Of a stretch of DNA of 27,362 bases, positions 14,348-22,200 are shown one piece after another (within the stretch, counting starts at the first letter, position 1; each line of letters starts with the position of its first letter). The stretch is from Myxococcales bacterium. GTDB lineage: Bacteria > Myxococcota_A > Polyangia > Polyangiales > Polyangiaceae. The translations under genes were made by a program, and so were the position numbers. The DNA lies in contig JADKKK010000037.1 in the NCBI GenBank assembly GCA_016720545.1, positions 1 through 27,362 of the forward strand. The letters are read 5' to 3'. The notes under the pieces were generated by a model that did no database searches, was not told where the DNA came from, and saw nothing but the letters and a program-made list of their open reading frames with translations.

Positions 14348-15508
14348 TCAGACCGGGTCGTCCTCGAGGTGGATAGTCCCCGTCACGGTGCCGAGCACTG
14401 CGACTTGGCCGTTGGTGAGCGACGTGTCCCCGCTCGGGACGGTCACCGACGCGCGGAAGCCCTCGGGGATGGCCTTCACGATCGTGGCCAGGATGTCGGA
14501 CTGGTAGATCTTGCCGGTCGTCGCGGGCGCAACGACGTCGCCGCCGATGGGGCGCGCCGAGAAGAGCACCCCGAGCGCGGTCTCGACCGTCGTGCGCACC
14601 TCGGCGACGGTTTTGTTGCACGACTTGTAGAGCCAAAGCTCGTACGTGACCGCGATCGTGACGTTCGACGCCGCCGACGCCACGAGGGTGATGCAGAGCG
14701 GGAGGCACCACGTGACGATCGCGAGCTGCGCAAGGGCGACGTCGGCCGCCGAGGAGCCGCCGGAGGGCCCCGCAAGATACACGGTCACGACCCCTGTGGT
14801 GCTGTCGCCGTAGGTCCGAACGCGCGTGATCGCCGACGTGCCGCCGTAGTCGGGATTCCGCGCGAAGTAGGCATATGCACCGCGCGCGCCGTCCGGGCTC
14901 GTGGCGTCCTGCATGTCCTTGCACTGCTGTTTCGTGACGCTCGCGTCCTGCTCGTCGATGCCCACGGCGGCCGTCGCGTTCGTGCACGTCACGCCGTCCA
15001 GCGCGGTCACCAGGCGCGTGATCTCGGCTGCGCCCGCCGAGCTGCCCGAGCCCGCCTCGTCGGCCACCACCGTCACGGCGAGCGTGGTCGCGGGGCCGAG
15101 CGCGAGCGTCCCGCCCGTGGTGTTCCGGTACGTCTTGCCTGTGATCGAGGACGCGAAGGTCAGGTCTCCCGCGTCGATGATGTACTCGTTCGTCGTCGAG
15201 CCGTTGGTCAGCGTGACCGTCGTTTCGGCGTACGTCGGATCGGGCACGATCACGCCGTACGTCTGCTCGGCGTTCACCTTGAGCCACACGTCCTCGGAGT
15301 GGTCGAGGAAGCCGCTGCGGATGTACCCAGCCACGTTCGCCTCGAGCGCCTCGAGCTTCGCCGAGAGCACGTGATAGAGGCTGCGCGTGGGGTCGCCCAC
15401 CTGCCACGACGTGACGGGGAGCCCGATGCTCGTCGCGATGCCCAGCGCGTAGTTGTAGATCGCCGCGCGGGTCTCTTCGAGGATGAGCGAGGCAAGCGAG
15501 ATGGTCAT
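14348..15508 (-). CDS. Baseplate J-like protein (386 aa)
   Basis: This matches the baseplate J family (P2 gpJ, Mu gp47, T4 gp6-type wedge). Seen: TSWQVGDPTRSLYHVLSAKL and EALEANVAGYIRSGFLDHSE near the N-terminus, the beta-rich TLTNGSTTNEYIIDAGDLTF and KTYRNTTGGTLALGPATTLA, EAGSGSSAGAAEITRLVTAL, then YAYFARNPDYGGTSAITRVR and TYGDSTTGVVTVYLAG, the core of the family, and the C-terminal TTVETALGVLFSARPIGGDV and VVAPATTGKIYQSDILATIV. The length is typical. ATG 15508 overlaps the W stop (ATGA). The frame is intact. It assembles into the hexagonal baseplate wedge with gp25/W and gpI. Confidence 0.85.
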   Translation of the reverse strand: MTISLASLILEETRAAIYNYALGIATSIGLPVTSWQVGDPTRSLYHVLSAKLEALEANVAGYIRSGFLDHSEDVWLKVNAEQTYGVIVPDPTYAETTVTLTNGSTTNEYIIDAGDLTFASSITGKTYRNTTGGTLALGPATTLAVTVVADEAGSGSSAGAAEITRLVTALDGVTCTNATAAVGIDEQDASVTKQQCKDMQDATSPDGARGAYAYFARNPDYGGTSAITRVRTYGDSTTGVVTVYLAGPSGGSSAADVALAQLAIVTWCLPLCITLVASAASNVTIAVTYELWLYKSCNKTVAEVRTTVETALGVLFSARPIGGDVVAPATTGKIYQSDILATIVKAIPEGFRASVTVPSGDTSLTNGQVAVLGTVTGTIHLEDDPV

Positions 15509-15909
15509 TGGATCCCCAGGATTTCGGCGCTCACCGCGGACACCGCGAGCACGAGGGTGAACGGCCCCAGCGTCGTCTTCGCGGCGATGCTGATCGTGTA
15601 GGTGACCGCTGGGCCGGCGGTCACGCTGACCACGGTGGCGCTCACCGACTCGGTGCGCGGGTCCTTCATCAGCTCGTTTTCGATCTTGCCGGGGAGCGAG
15701 GCGGCAAAGCTCGGCGTGGCCGCGCTGCCGACTAGGCTCATGAGGTTGAGACCGTAGTTTTGCTCTTCGGGCCCGCCGAGGAGCGTGCCGCGCGTCGTCG
15801 TCAGTCGCCGGTAATACGCCTGCGCGACGAGCTCCACGCCCGAGACGAAGCGCCCGGTCTTGAGGCCGGTCGTGCAGGAAATATCGTAACCGAAGTACGT
15901 AGTGGTCAT
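15505..15909 (-). CDS. gp25/W-like baseplate wedge protein (134 aa)
   Basis: Its size and position between the hub/spike and J match gpW of P2, Mu gp46 and T4 gp25, which nucleate sheath assembly on the baseplate. The N-terminus has TTTYFGYDISCTTGLKTGRF and VSGVELVAQAYYRRLTTTRG, the GGPEEQNYGLNLMSLVGS segment follows the expected loop, and PGKIENELMKDPRTESVSAT corresponds to the conserved E-L-x-x-D-P-R core. It starts at ATG 15909, which overlaps the hub stop; GTG 15915 two codons upstream is possible. The frame is intact. Confidence 0.75.
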   Translation of the reverse strand: MTTTYFGYDISCTTGLKTGRFVSGVELVAQAYYRRLTTTRGTLLGGPEEQNYGLNLMSLVGSAATPSFAASLPGKIENELMKDPRTESVSATVVSVTAGPAVTYTISIAAKTTLGPFTLVLAVSAVSAEILGIQ

Positions 15910-17170
15910 TCGCACTTCACCAGGCTCGAGGCCTCGCTGATGATGCCCATCAATGCCGTGCCCGGAGTTCCCGGCGGGGGCGGAACGGTCGGCGTCGCGG
16001 GTTCGTGGCCGTGCACCACTGCACGTCAGCCACCGCAGTCACCTTCCACCAGGGGAGATACACGGTCAGCAGCGGCCCGAGCTCGGGCGGCGAGCGATAG
16101 ATGATGTTCGTCGTCGGGTCCCCGCAGAAGTAGCCGAGACAGACGTCGTCGCCGTCCCGCGCCACGCCCTTCGTGGCGCCGTCCCCGAGCTTGATGCTCG
16201 AGGACGCGTCGAGCACCAGCGTCGTGGGCACGAAGCCGGACCCGTCCGCGTCCTCGTACGCGCACACGTACGGCCGCGCCGGCGAGCTGTCGGCGAAGGC
16301 CACGAGCACGCGCGACCCGATCGCCGCGCCGCCCTTGCACCCGGGGAGCCCCGGGCGCGCGACCACGCGCGTGAGCTCGGGCATGCCCGTCGAGACGCGC
16401 ACCGGCTCGAGGCCCACACGATCGCCGGAGCGCGACGTCACGCGGTATTCACTCTGCCCGCGGAAGGCGCGGTCGGGGTCGAGCTGGTCGACGATCGCGC
16501 GGAACGCATCGAGCGCGCGCGAACTCCCCCCGCGATCGCCGTGCACCGTCGAGCGCAGCCCGGCCGGCGTCGCTTCGTGCAGCACGTCCACCGCGGTGAG
16601 GCCGTCGACGACGATCCCCGGGAGGATGGTCGCGATCGACTCCGACGCGAGCTCCACGCACCCGCGCGCGTGGTCGACCGGGCCGTGCGTCACGCCCGCG
16701 GGCAGCTCGCCGGCGGCGCGCGCGCCGATGCGCGTGATCCCGTCCTCGCCCACGTACCACCCGCGCGGCACGAGCAGCTCGAGCACGGCGCGCGCTCGCG
16801 CCTCGGGACGGGCCCAGGACGGCCCCGGGCGCGTCGTCGGCAGGGTGCTCGCCAGGATGGTCTCGCCGCACGCGTCGGCCGCGTCGAGGAGCACCGTCGA
16901 GGCTTTCACCCCGGCGTCGTTGGCGTAGCCCTTCGCCGCGATGGTCTGCCCCCAGCCGCCCTTGCCGCCGACGACGCGGAAGTGCGAGCGGCCGTTCTCC
17001 GGGCCGCCCGAGAGGATCGTGCCCTGCAGGGTGAGGTCGGCGACCTCCACCGTCGCCGCGCCCGTGAGCGTGTGCTCGCCGTCGAGGTCGACCTCGGCGT
17101 ACCACACGCCCCACGCGGGCAGGTACACGCGCGCGGACGTGGCCAGGATGCTGTTGAGGGTCGCAGTCAT
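15906..17170 (-). CDS. Baseplate hub/spike protein (gpP-gp45 type), frameshifted at its end
   Basis: ATG 17170 is coupled to the methyltransferase stop. The protein runs from TATLNSILATSARVYLPAWG through ATVEVADLTLQGTILSGGPE and GKGGWGQTIAAKGYANDAGV, a hub-like beta domain, to an OB-fold-like section GLPGCKGGAAIGSRVLVAFA, SSPARPYVCAYEDADG, SSSIKLGDGATKGVARDGDD and YFCGDPTTN, which resembles gp45/gpV spikes. Near 15992 the frame shifts, because ATNP should continue TPTVPPPPGTPGTALMGIIS and EASSLVKCE* to the TGA at 15906 overlapping W. The apparent fusion of hub (Mu gpP) and spike (Mu gp45) regions in one chain recalls VgrG. No metal-binding HxH spike tip is visible. Confidence 0.65.
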
Positions 17171-18545
17171 GCAGTCCTCGCCCGTGCGATGTCGACGGCC
17201 ACGTCCCACGCGTCGATGCCCTCGACGTGGGACCATCCCGCGCGCGTGCCGCCGAGCATCTCGGAGCCGGAGCCGCAGAACGGCACGAGCAGCCGCGCGC
17301 CTTCGACGGGCGGCAGGATGAGCCGCGCGAGGTAGGTCGCCAGGGCGAGCGGCTTCACCGTGGGGTGTACGTTGCCCTCGCCTCGCTCGGCCTTGCTCGC
17401 CTTCGTACAGTAGAAGAAGCGGGAGGCGCCGCCGGAGTCGGCGTAGACGCTGGCCTGCGCGGACTCGTTGCCGAACATGCTCCCTCGTCGCTTTGACGGG
17501 TCGGCTGGATGGGCGTGTGCCTTGGTAGGGTCGGCTCGGCCCGTGAGCGTCGAGGGCCGATTCCCGCTCTGCGCATCCAGCGCCGCCACCGGACACCCCG
17601 GAGCGCAGTTGAACTTCGTCACCGTTTCGGCCCGCATGTACTTCGTGCCGGCCTTGGTCTCGCCGATACCAATGTCCTCGCCATCGCCCTTTAGCCCGCC
17701 GTTGTAGCCGGCGTTGGGATTCGTGCCTCGATTGCCGCCACGGTTCACAACCTCGCGAGTGCCAACCTCGACGCACTCCGGAGAGTGGGAGAGGATCACG
17801 TTTGCCGGCCAGCGACCGAGGGGGCTCGACGTGAAACGCTCGCCCTCATCGCGCCCCATGTGCGTGAACATGGCCCCGCGTCCGGCCCCGCTACGGCGGT
17901 CGATGACCTGCCGCTCATCTGCGGTCGTCCCCACCCTGCTCGCATCAATCGCCAGCGCGCCGCAGCCCCACCGCTGGACGTTCGCCGCGACGGTGCCCTC
18001 GAGCGGCTTGCGGGCGAGAATGATGGGCTCCCACGCGGGCTTGAGCGCGGTGCCGTGGCCTTCCCATTGGCGCGCGGCTTCGGTGGCAGGGGCGGTGATT
18101 GGTCGGCCCACGCAAGACGCTGCGCCGCTCCCATACCCAAGGCCCTGAGACGGCTCGCGCCCTGGCGCCGTTGAGTCCATTGGCATCCTGTACTCGCCCA
18201 CCACCTCCCGCACCGCACCGGCCTCCCGGTCAATCGCCTTGCTCACGTTTGCGACTTCGGGAATCCCGACCCGTAGAGCCACATGAGGCAATCTCTGACC
18301 TCAAAGCCTGCGTCTTCGATTGCGCAGGTCAGCCGGTGAAAGGTCCGCGTCCCGCCGAACGCGAGCAGGGCCGCGCCGGGCCGAAGCACGCGCAGCACCT
18401 CGCGCCAGACCTCCGCGGAGGGCACGCCGTGATCCCATTGATGGCCCATGAACGAGAGGCCATACGGCGGGTCCGTGAGGCACCCGTGGAACGAGTTGTC
18501 AGGCATCGCGCGAAGAGCGTCGAGCACGTCGGCGTGGTGAATCAT
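17167..18545 (-). CDS. Beta-class DNA amino-methyltransferase embedded in the tail operon, frameshifted
   Basis: ATG 18545 gives IHHADVLDALRAMPDNSFHG, then CLTDPPYGLSFMGHQWDHGV (motif IV, DPPY), REVLRVLRPGAALLAFGGTR and LMWLYGSGFPKS. The frame then stops at 18243, but one base over it continues NVSKAIDREAGAVREVVG, where the family has S-x-N/D-V-S-K-A-I-D. A missing A in an A-run near 18244 explains this. Later come PAWEPIILARKPLEGTVAAN, the long target-recognition region, PLGRWPANVILSHSPECV, HPTVKPLALATYLARLILPP and LVPFCGSGSE (motif I). Motif IV before motif I places it in the beta class. Both ends overlap tail genes by ATGA. It should modify phage DNA, perhaps against host restriction. Confidence 0.85.
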
Positions 18546-19087
18546 GCGGGCTTCCCCCACGGCGTCTCTTGGTACTGCTTGGTGAGCTTCGCGATCTCGT
18601 CGAGCGCGGCCTGGTTCGGGTCGGGAGCTTTCGTCGCGGCCCCCGCCTTCGAGCCCTTCGGCGAGCCCTTCGCGGGGCGCGGCGGGCGGTACTCGAGGAA
18701 CTTGACGACCTTCGTCACGCCACCCTTGCCGTCGTGCACGGAGCCCGAGACGGTCGCCTTGACGACGGCCTTGATGTCGTTCTCGGCGAGGTCGGGGTGA
18801 TAGATGTCGAGCGCCGTCGGCGTCTGCCCGCTCACCGTCGAGTTGACCGTCGCGAGGAACGTCGGCCACTGCGCGAAGTCCTCCTCGTCGGCCAGGTAGA
18901 ACGAGCACGTGAACTCGGTGGGGTCGTCGCTCGAGCGCGTCGTCGTCGCGCCGCTCTGCCCCGAGCCCTTCTTGATGTCCCACCCGATCTTGCGGTCGTG
19001 ACCCGTGATCGTGACGATGCCGGGCGACTGCACGCCGCCGAGCTCCACGTGGTCGTAGAGGTCCGGATCGTCGATGGGGTTAGGCAC
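18542..19087 (-). CDS. Tail structural protein after the tape measure (181 aa)
   Basis: GTG 19087 gives PNPIDDPDLYDHVELGGVQS, PGIVTITGHDRKIGWDIKKG, SGQSGATTTRSSDDPTEFTC, SFYLADEEDFAQWPTFLATV, then TALDIYHPDLAENDIKAVVK and a Lys/Pro-rich tail. This pattern of a small beta protein with an SPG-x-V-x-I-x-G start occurs in myophage tail operons next to the tape measure and likely forms a tube-hub connector. The position parallels Mu gpN, but I see no DNA-circularisation domain. The start overlaps the tape-measure stop and the end overlaps the methyltransferase ATG. Because of an upstream indel it can be misread as the C-terminus of the tape measure. Confidence 0.65.
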   Translation of the reverse strand: MPNPIDDPDLYDHVELGGVQSPGIVTITGHDRKIGWDIKKGSGQSGATTTRSSDDPTEFTCSFYLADEEDFAQWPTFLATVNSTVSGQTPTALDIYHPDLAENDIKAVVKATVSGSVHDGKGGVTKVVKFLEYRPPRPAKGSPKGSKAGAATKAPDPNQAALDEIAKLTKQYQETPWGKPA

Positions 19088-20998
19088 TTGGCACCATCCC
19101 GCCGCCCTGCTGAGCGAGCCCTTCGATGAGGTCGAGGAACTCGGCGAAGGCCTTCTTGCCGCCCTCAGCGCCGCTCCTCGACCTGGAAAATGCCGAGCCA
19201 GGCCGATCGTGACCATCATGCCCCCGCTCGCACTGGCCGGCGCGCCGCCTGCAGCGGGCGCTGCGCCGTCCACGGCGGGCGGCGCGACCATCGCCTCGAG
19301 CGACCCCTGCACCGCGTCGGCGCCGTCGTCGACGCCCTGGGCCATGCCTTCCGAGGTATAGCCGCCGATCTCCGCGAAGACCTTCGACGGGCTCTTGATC
19401 TGGAGCGCGGCCTTTGCTGCCGCGACGGCGCCTGAGGCGATGCCCGTCACCGCGCCAACGACTGCCGCGCCGCCAGCCGTGATGCCTGACGCGAGCCCGG
19501 TCACCATCGCGAGCCCGATCTCCGCGAGGTTGATGCTCTGCAGGAACGTGCGCACGCTCAGCGCCGCGCTCGAGAGGCCGGCCAGTGCGGCTCCGCCGAG
19601 AGTGCCAAGCGCGACGAGGCCCGAGGCCGTGCCCGCGATGATGTCGTAGGCGAACCCGAACGACTGCCCAATGCTGGACATCCAGCCCATGATCACGGCG
19701 CCGACGACGTTGAAAATCGGCTGGTATTTCTGCACAGCGATGAGCCCCTTGAGCGCCCAGATCTCGAACTGCAGGAACCCGGCGATGAACCGCGGCACCG
19801 CGTTCGTCATGCCGTCCACGAGCGGCTGAAAGAACGACTCGAAGATCGCCTTGATGCCCTTCGCCGCGGCAGAGTCCTCCTCGAACAGCGCGCCCACCTT
19901 CGACAGCGCCGTCAGGAGCCCTTCGATCTTCAGCCCGCCGAAGATCTTCCCGACGTTCGCCTTGAGGCGCTGCGACTGGAAGTCAGCCGAGAGCATCGCC
20001 TTCGCGAAGTCGGGGCCGAACTTGAGCTTTGCGGCCTTCGTCGCGGCCGTCTCGAGCGCGGCGGAGAGCTCGTCTCCCTTGAGCCCCGTCTTGGCCAGCG
20101 TCGAGGCCATGTTGCGCAGCTCGTCGGCCGCAATGGGGACCCGCGAGCCGAGCGAGGAGATCGTCGCGTCGAGCTGCGCGCCTCCCGCGACGCTGCCCGC
20201 GATGCCCTGCGAAAGAAGCGCCGAGGTGCGCGCCGCGTCCGCGTTCGCGAGGCCGAACTTGAGCAGGCCAACCGTCGCCATCGCGAGGCCCGCGACCACG
20301 GCGATCGTCGCCACCGCGAGGCCGACGAAGATCCCGGCGGGGCCGAGCGCGGCGAGCTTGCGGAACGCCTCGCCGACGCCCGCGATCTTCTGCCCGACCA
20401 TGCCCGCCGGCCCGCCGAGCTTGGCCATGGCGCCCTCGAGCTCGCCGAGCTTCACGCCGCCGCCGGCCGCGGCCTTCCCTGCCGCGGCCGTGGCTTGCTC
20501 CGTCTTCTTGGCGGCGAGCGCGTTCGCCTCCTCGGCCTGCGTCGCCGCGTCGAGTTGGCGCGCGAGCCCGGCCTCCGCGTCGGCTGCCGACGTGGCCGCG
20601 ACCTGCAGCGCGTCGAGGTTCGCCGCCTGCTCTGCGAGCGCCGCCGCCGCCGCCGAGCTCGTCGCCGCGGCCGCCGCCTGGCGCGCCTCGAGGTCGGCGA
20701 GCTTCGTCGCAGCCGCCTCGATCTTCGTCGTGTCGCCCGTCTCGAGGGCCGCCGCGAGCTTGCCCTGCTGCGCGGTCGCCGCCACGCCGAGACGCTCGGC
20801 CGCCGCGGCCGCCTTCATGGCCGCCGTCTCGGCGCCGGCATAGGCCGCCTGTCCCGCCGCCACGGCCGACGCAGCGGCGGTGCTGGCGGCGCGCGCGCGG
20901 TCGAGCGCCTGCGCCAGCGAGTCGAGCGTCGACGCCGCGGCGACGGCTTGGGAGCCGTCTACCGGGATGTCGATCTCGTACGTCGTGCCGTCCGCCAC
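19080..20998 (-). CDS. Tail tape measure protein, frameshifted near its end
   Basis: It sets tail length inside the tube. The start is ATG 20998. Residues 1-200 are an Ala-rich coiled coil with EIDIPVDGSQAVAAASTLDS at the front, typical of tape measures. Hydrophobic segments follow (FVGLAVATIAVVAGLAMAT and others), then TSALLSQGIAGSVAGGAQLD. The C-terminal part contains ALQIKSPSKVFAEIGGYTSE and GMAQGVDDGADAVQGSLEAM, the widespread tape-measure IKSPSKV motif. After MMVTIGLA the frame must shift to IFQVEERR and then to EGGKKAFAEFLDLIEGLAQQ ending MVPSA* at 19080. Two indels fall at 19140-19195. About 640 codons is short for the family but plausible. Confidence 0.85.
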
Positions 20999-21002
20999 CG
21001 CT

Positions 21003-21658
21003 CTACCTCCGCCGTCGTCTCGGTTGCCGCTCGCCGCCGCCCGTGAGCGACTGCCGATGCAGAAGCGCGATCTCTGCGATCACGAAGGCGCCCGCGCGCA
21101 TGTCCCGCTCGCTCTCCTCGTCTGCCTCGCCGCCCCCCGCGACGCGGGCCAGGGTGACGATGCAGTCGCCGAAGACCGCCGCGCTCGACTGAGCCGCGGC
21201 GATCCGCGCCCTCAGCCTTTTTTTTCCTCCCCGGCGGCACCCTCCGCGAGCCGCGCGACCTCGATGCCGGCCACGACGTAGACGCCGGGGCGCGCGGCAA
21301 GCAGCGCGCTTCGCATCTCCGAATCGGGGGGCGGGTAGAGCATGCAGGACTCGCCGAGCCGCTCGCCCGCCTCGCCCCGCACGGTGTCGTTTTTCGCCGT
21401 GCGGACGGCCTTCAAATACTCGCGATAATGCGCGCGCTCGGGCGCGATGACGATCGCCATCGTCGGGGTCCCGCGCTTGTAGGACCCCGCGAACCGGATG
21501 GCGCGCACCGACCCGAAGCCGTGCTCTTCCTCGAGATCCACGAGCGCGGCGAAGTCGATCTCTGCCTGCTCGGCCTCGAGCTTCTCGTCCTCGGCGCGGA
21601 GCGCTTCGCGGCGCTCCTGAAGCAGCTCGAGCTTGGTCTTTTTCTTCTCGTCGCTCAT
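21003..21658 (-). CDS. Tail assembly chaperone, -1 frameshift product (gpGT-like, about 218 aa)
   Basis: A -1 slip on the A8 run at 21218-21225 carries translation past the zero-frame TGA. Reading resumes at AGG 21218-21216 and continues open for 71 codons to TAG at 21005-21003: RLRARIAAAQSSAAVFGDCI, then VTLARVAGGGEADEESERDM, RAGAFVIAEIALLHRQSLTG and a basic end. The extension is alpha-helical, keeps the local codon bias, and stops five bases before the tape-measure ATG, exactly as a gpT domain should. The product is the minor long form that contacts the tape measure. Confidence 0.75.
21212..21658 (-). CDS. Tail assembly chaperone, zero-frame product (gpG-like, 148 aa)
   Basis: It binds the tape measure and recruits tube subunits in tailed phages. 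The start is ATG 21658. The sequence opens SDEKKKTKLELLQERREALR, a charged helix, then LEAEQAEIDFAALVDLEEEH, GFGSVRAIRFAGSYKRGTPT, ERAHYREYLKAVRTAKND, ERLGESCMLYPPPDSEMRSA and ends GAAGEEKKG*. Position between tube and tape measure, size, and the frameshift site at its 3' end all match the gpG/gpGT pair. Zero-frame termination at 21212 gives the shorter, more abundant form. The Lys/Glu-rich ends are compatible with a soluble chaperone. Confidence 0.8.
   Translation of the reverse strand: MSDEKKKTKLELLQERREALRAEDEKLEAEQAEIDFAALVDLEEEHGFGSVRAIRFAGSYKRGTPTMAIVIAPERAHYREYLKAVRTAKNDTVRGEAGERLGESCMLYPPPDSEMRSALLAARPGVYVVAGIEVARLAEGAAGEEKKG
21218..21225 (-). promoter_or_regulatory. Slippery site for programmed -1 ribosomal frameshifting
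   Basis: On the minus strand the zero frame reads GAG GAA AAA AAA GGC TGA. The heptamer A AAA AAA lets both tRNAs re-pair one base back, and the following codon becomes AGG. An A8 run stands out in this GC-rich sequence, and the zero-frame stop follows one codon later. Downstream GC-rich sequence could form a stimulatory stem. Confidence 0.75.
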
Positions 21659-21681
21659 GGGTCAGTCCTTCCGCGCGCTCG

Positions 21682-22185
21682 TCAGAGGAGCGCGACGCGC
21701 GTGCCGTTCTTGAGCGTCTTGATGACGCTCGTGGGTCCGAGGTCGACCTCGATGAAGAGCGCCTCGCTGCCCTCTTTGTTGTCCATCGTGAAGGACCGCC
21801 AGCGACAGCCGAGCATCTCGGTCTGGTAGACCTGAGTCGGCTGCGACAGCGTCTTGTGCTGGATGACGATCGAGAACTTCGGTACGGAGATCAGCTTCAC
21901 GCCGCCGCGGCTCGGCGCGACCGTCGCAAGGGCCGACTCGATGCGGTCCACGGCGCTCATCGAGAACGTGCCCGAGCCCTCGTGAGAGGCCTTGCCGCGC
22001 GTCTCTTTCATGACGCGCCCGCCGCTCGTGCCGAAGGAGAACCCCGTCTCGATCTTGCCGCCGCACTTGATGCCCTCGACGTCGGCGATGTCGATCGTCA
22101 CCGACTGGTAGAGGGAGAGCACGACGGAGATGTCAGCCCAGGAGATCTCCTCGTCGTCCGTGATCGGGAATGCTTCGTTTGCCAT
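21682..22185 (-). CDS. Tail tube protein (167 aa)
   Basis: Directly after the sheath gene and before the chaperone, at the universal tube position in contractile phages. The sequence starts ANEAFPITDDEEISWADISV and includes SVTIDIADVEGIKCGGKIET, GFSFGTSGGRVMKETRGKAS, GSGTFSMSAVDRIESALATV, KFSIVIQHKTLSQPTQVYQT and CRWRSFTMDNKEGSEALFIE. The alternating strands with an HEGSGTFSM-type turn are those of Mu gpM/P2 FII-like tube subunits, which stack as hexameric rings. The frame is intact, starting at ATG 22185, with short gaps on both sides (15 and 23 bases). Confidence 0.75.
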   Translation of the reverse strand: MANEAFPITDDEEISWADISVVLSLYQSVTIDIADVEGIKCGGKIETGFSFGTSGGRVMKETRGKASHEGSGTFSMSAVDRIESALATVAPSRGGVKLISVPKFSIVIQHKTLSQPTQVYQTEMLGCRWRSFTMDNKEGSEALFIEVDLGPTSVIKTLKNGTRVALL

Positions 22186-22200
22186 GGCTCAGTGCTCCGT

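Noticed and set aside
14333..15601. Long plus-strand open frame of 422 codons opposite baseplate J
   Set aside because: It is antisense to a well-supported baseplate J gene, is Arg/His-rich, and has no motif. Long antisense frames are expected in such GC-rich DNA.
15953..17335. Plus-strand 460-codon open frame
   Set aside because: It lies opposite the hub/spike gene and has the Arg/His-rich composition of a shadow frame.
19851..20843. Ser/Ala-rich plus-strand open frame of 330 codons
   Set aside because: It is the antisense of the alanine-rich tape-measure coiled coil.
18542..20998. One 818-codon protein fusing tape measure and next tail protein
   Set aside because: The bridge ARHFPGRGAALRAARRPS is a shadow reading. 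Correcting two indels gives a proper tape-measure end and a coupled GTG start for the next gene.
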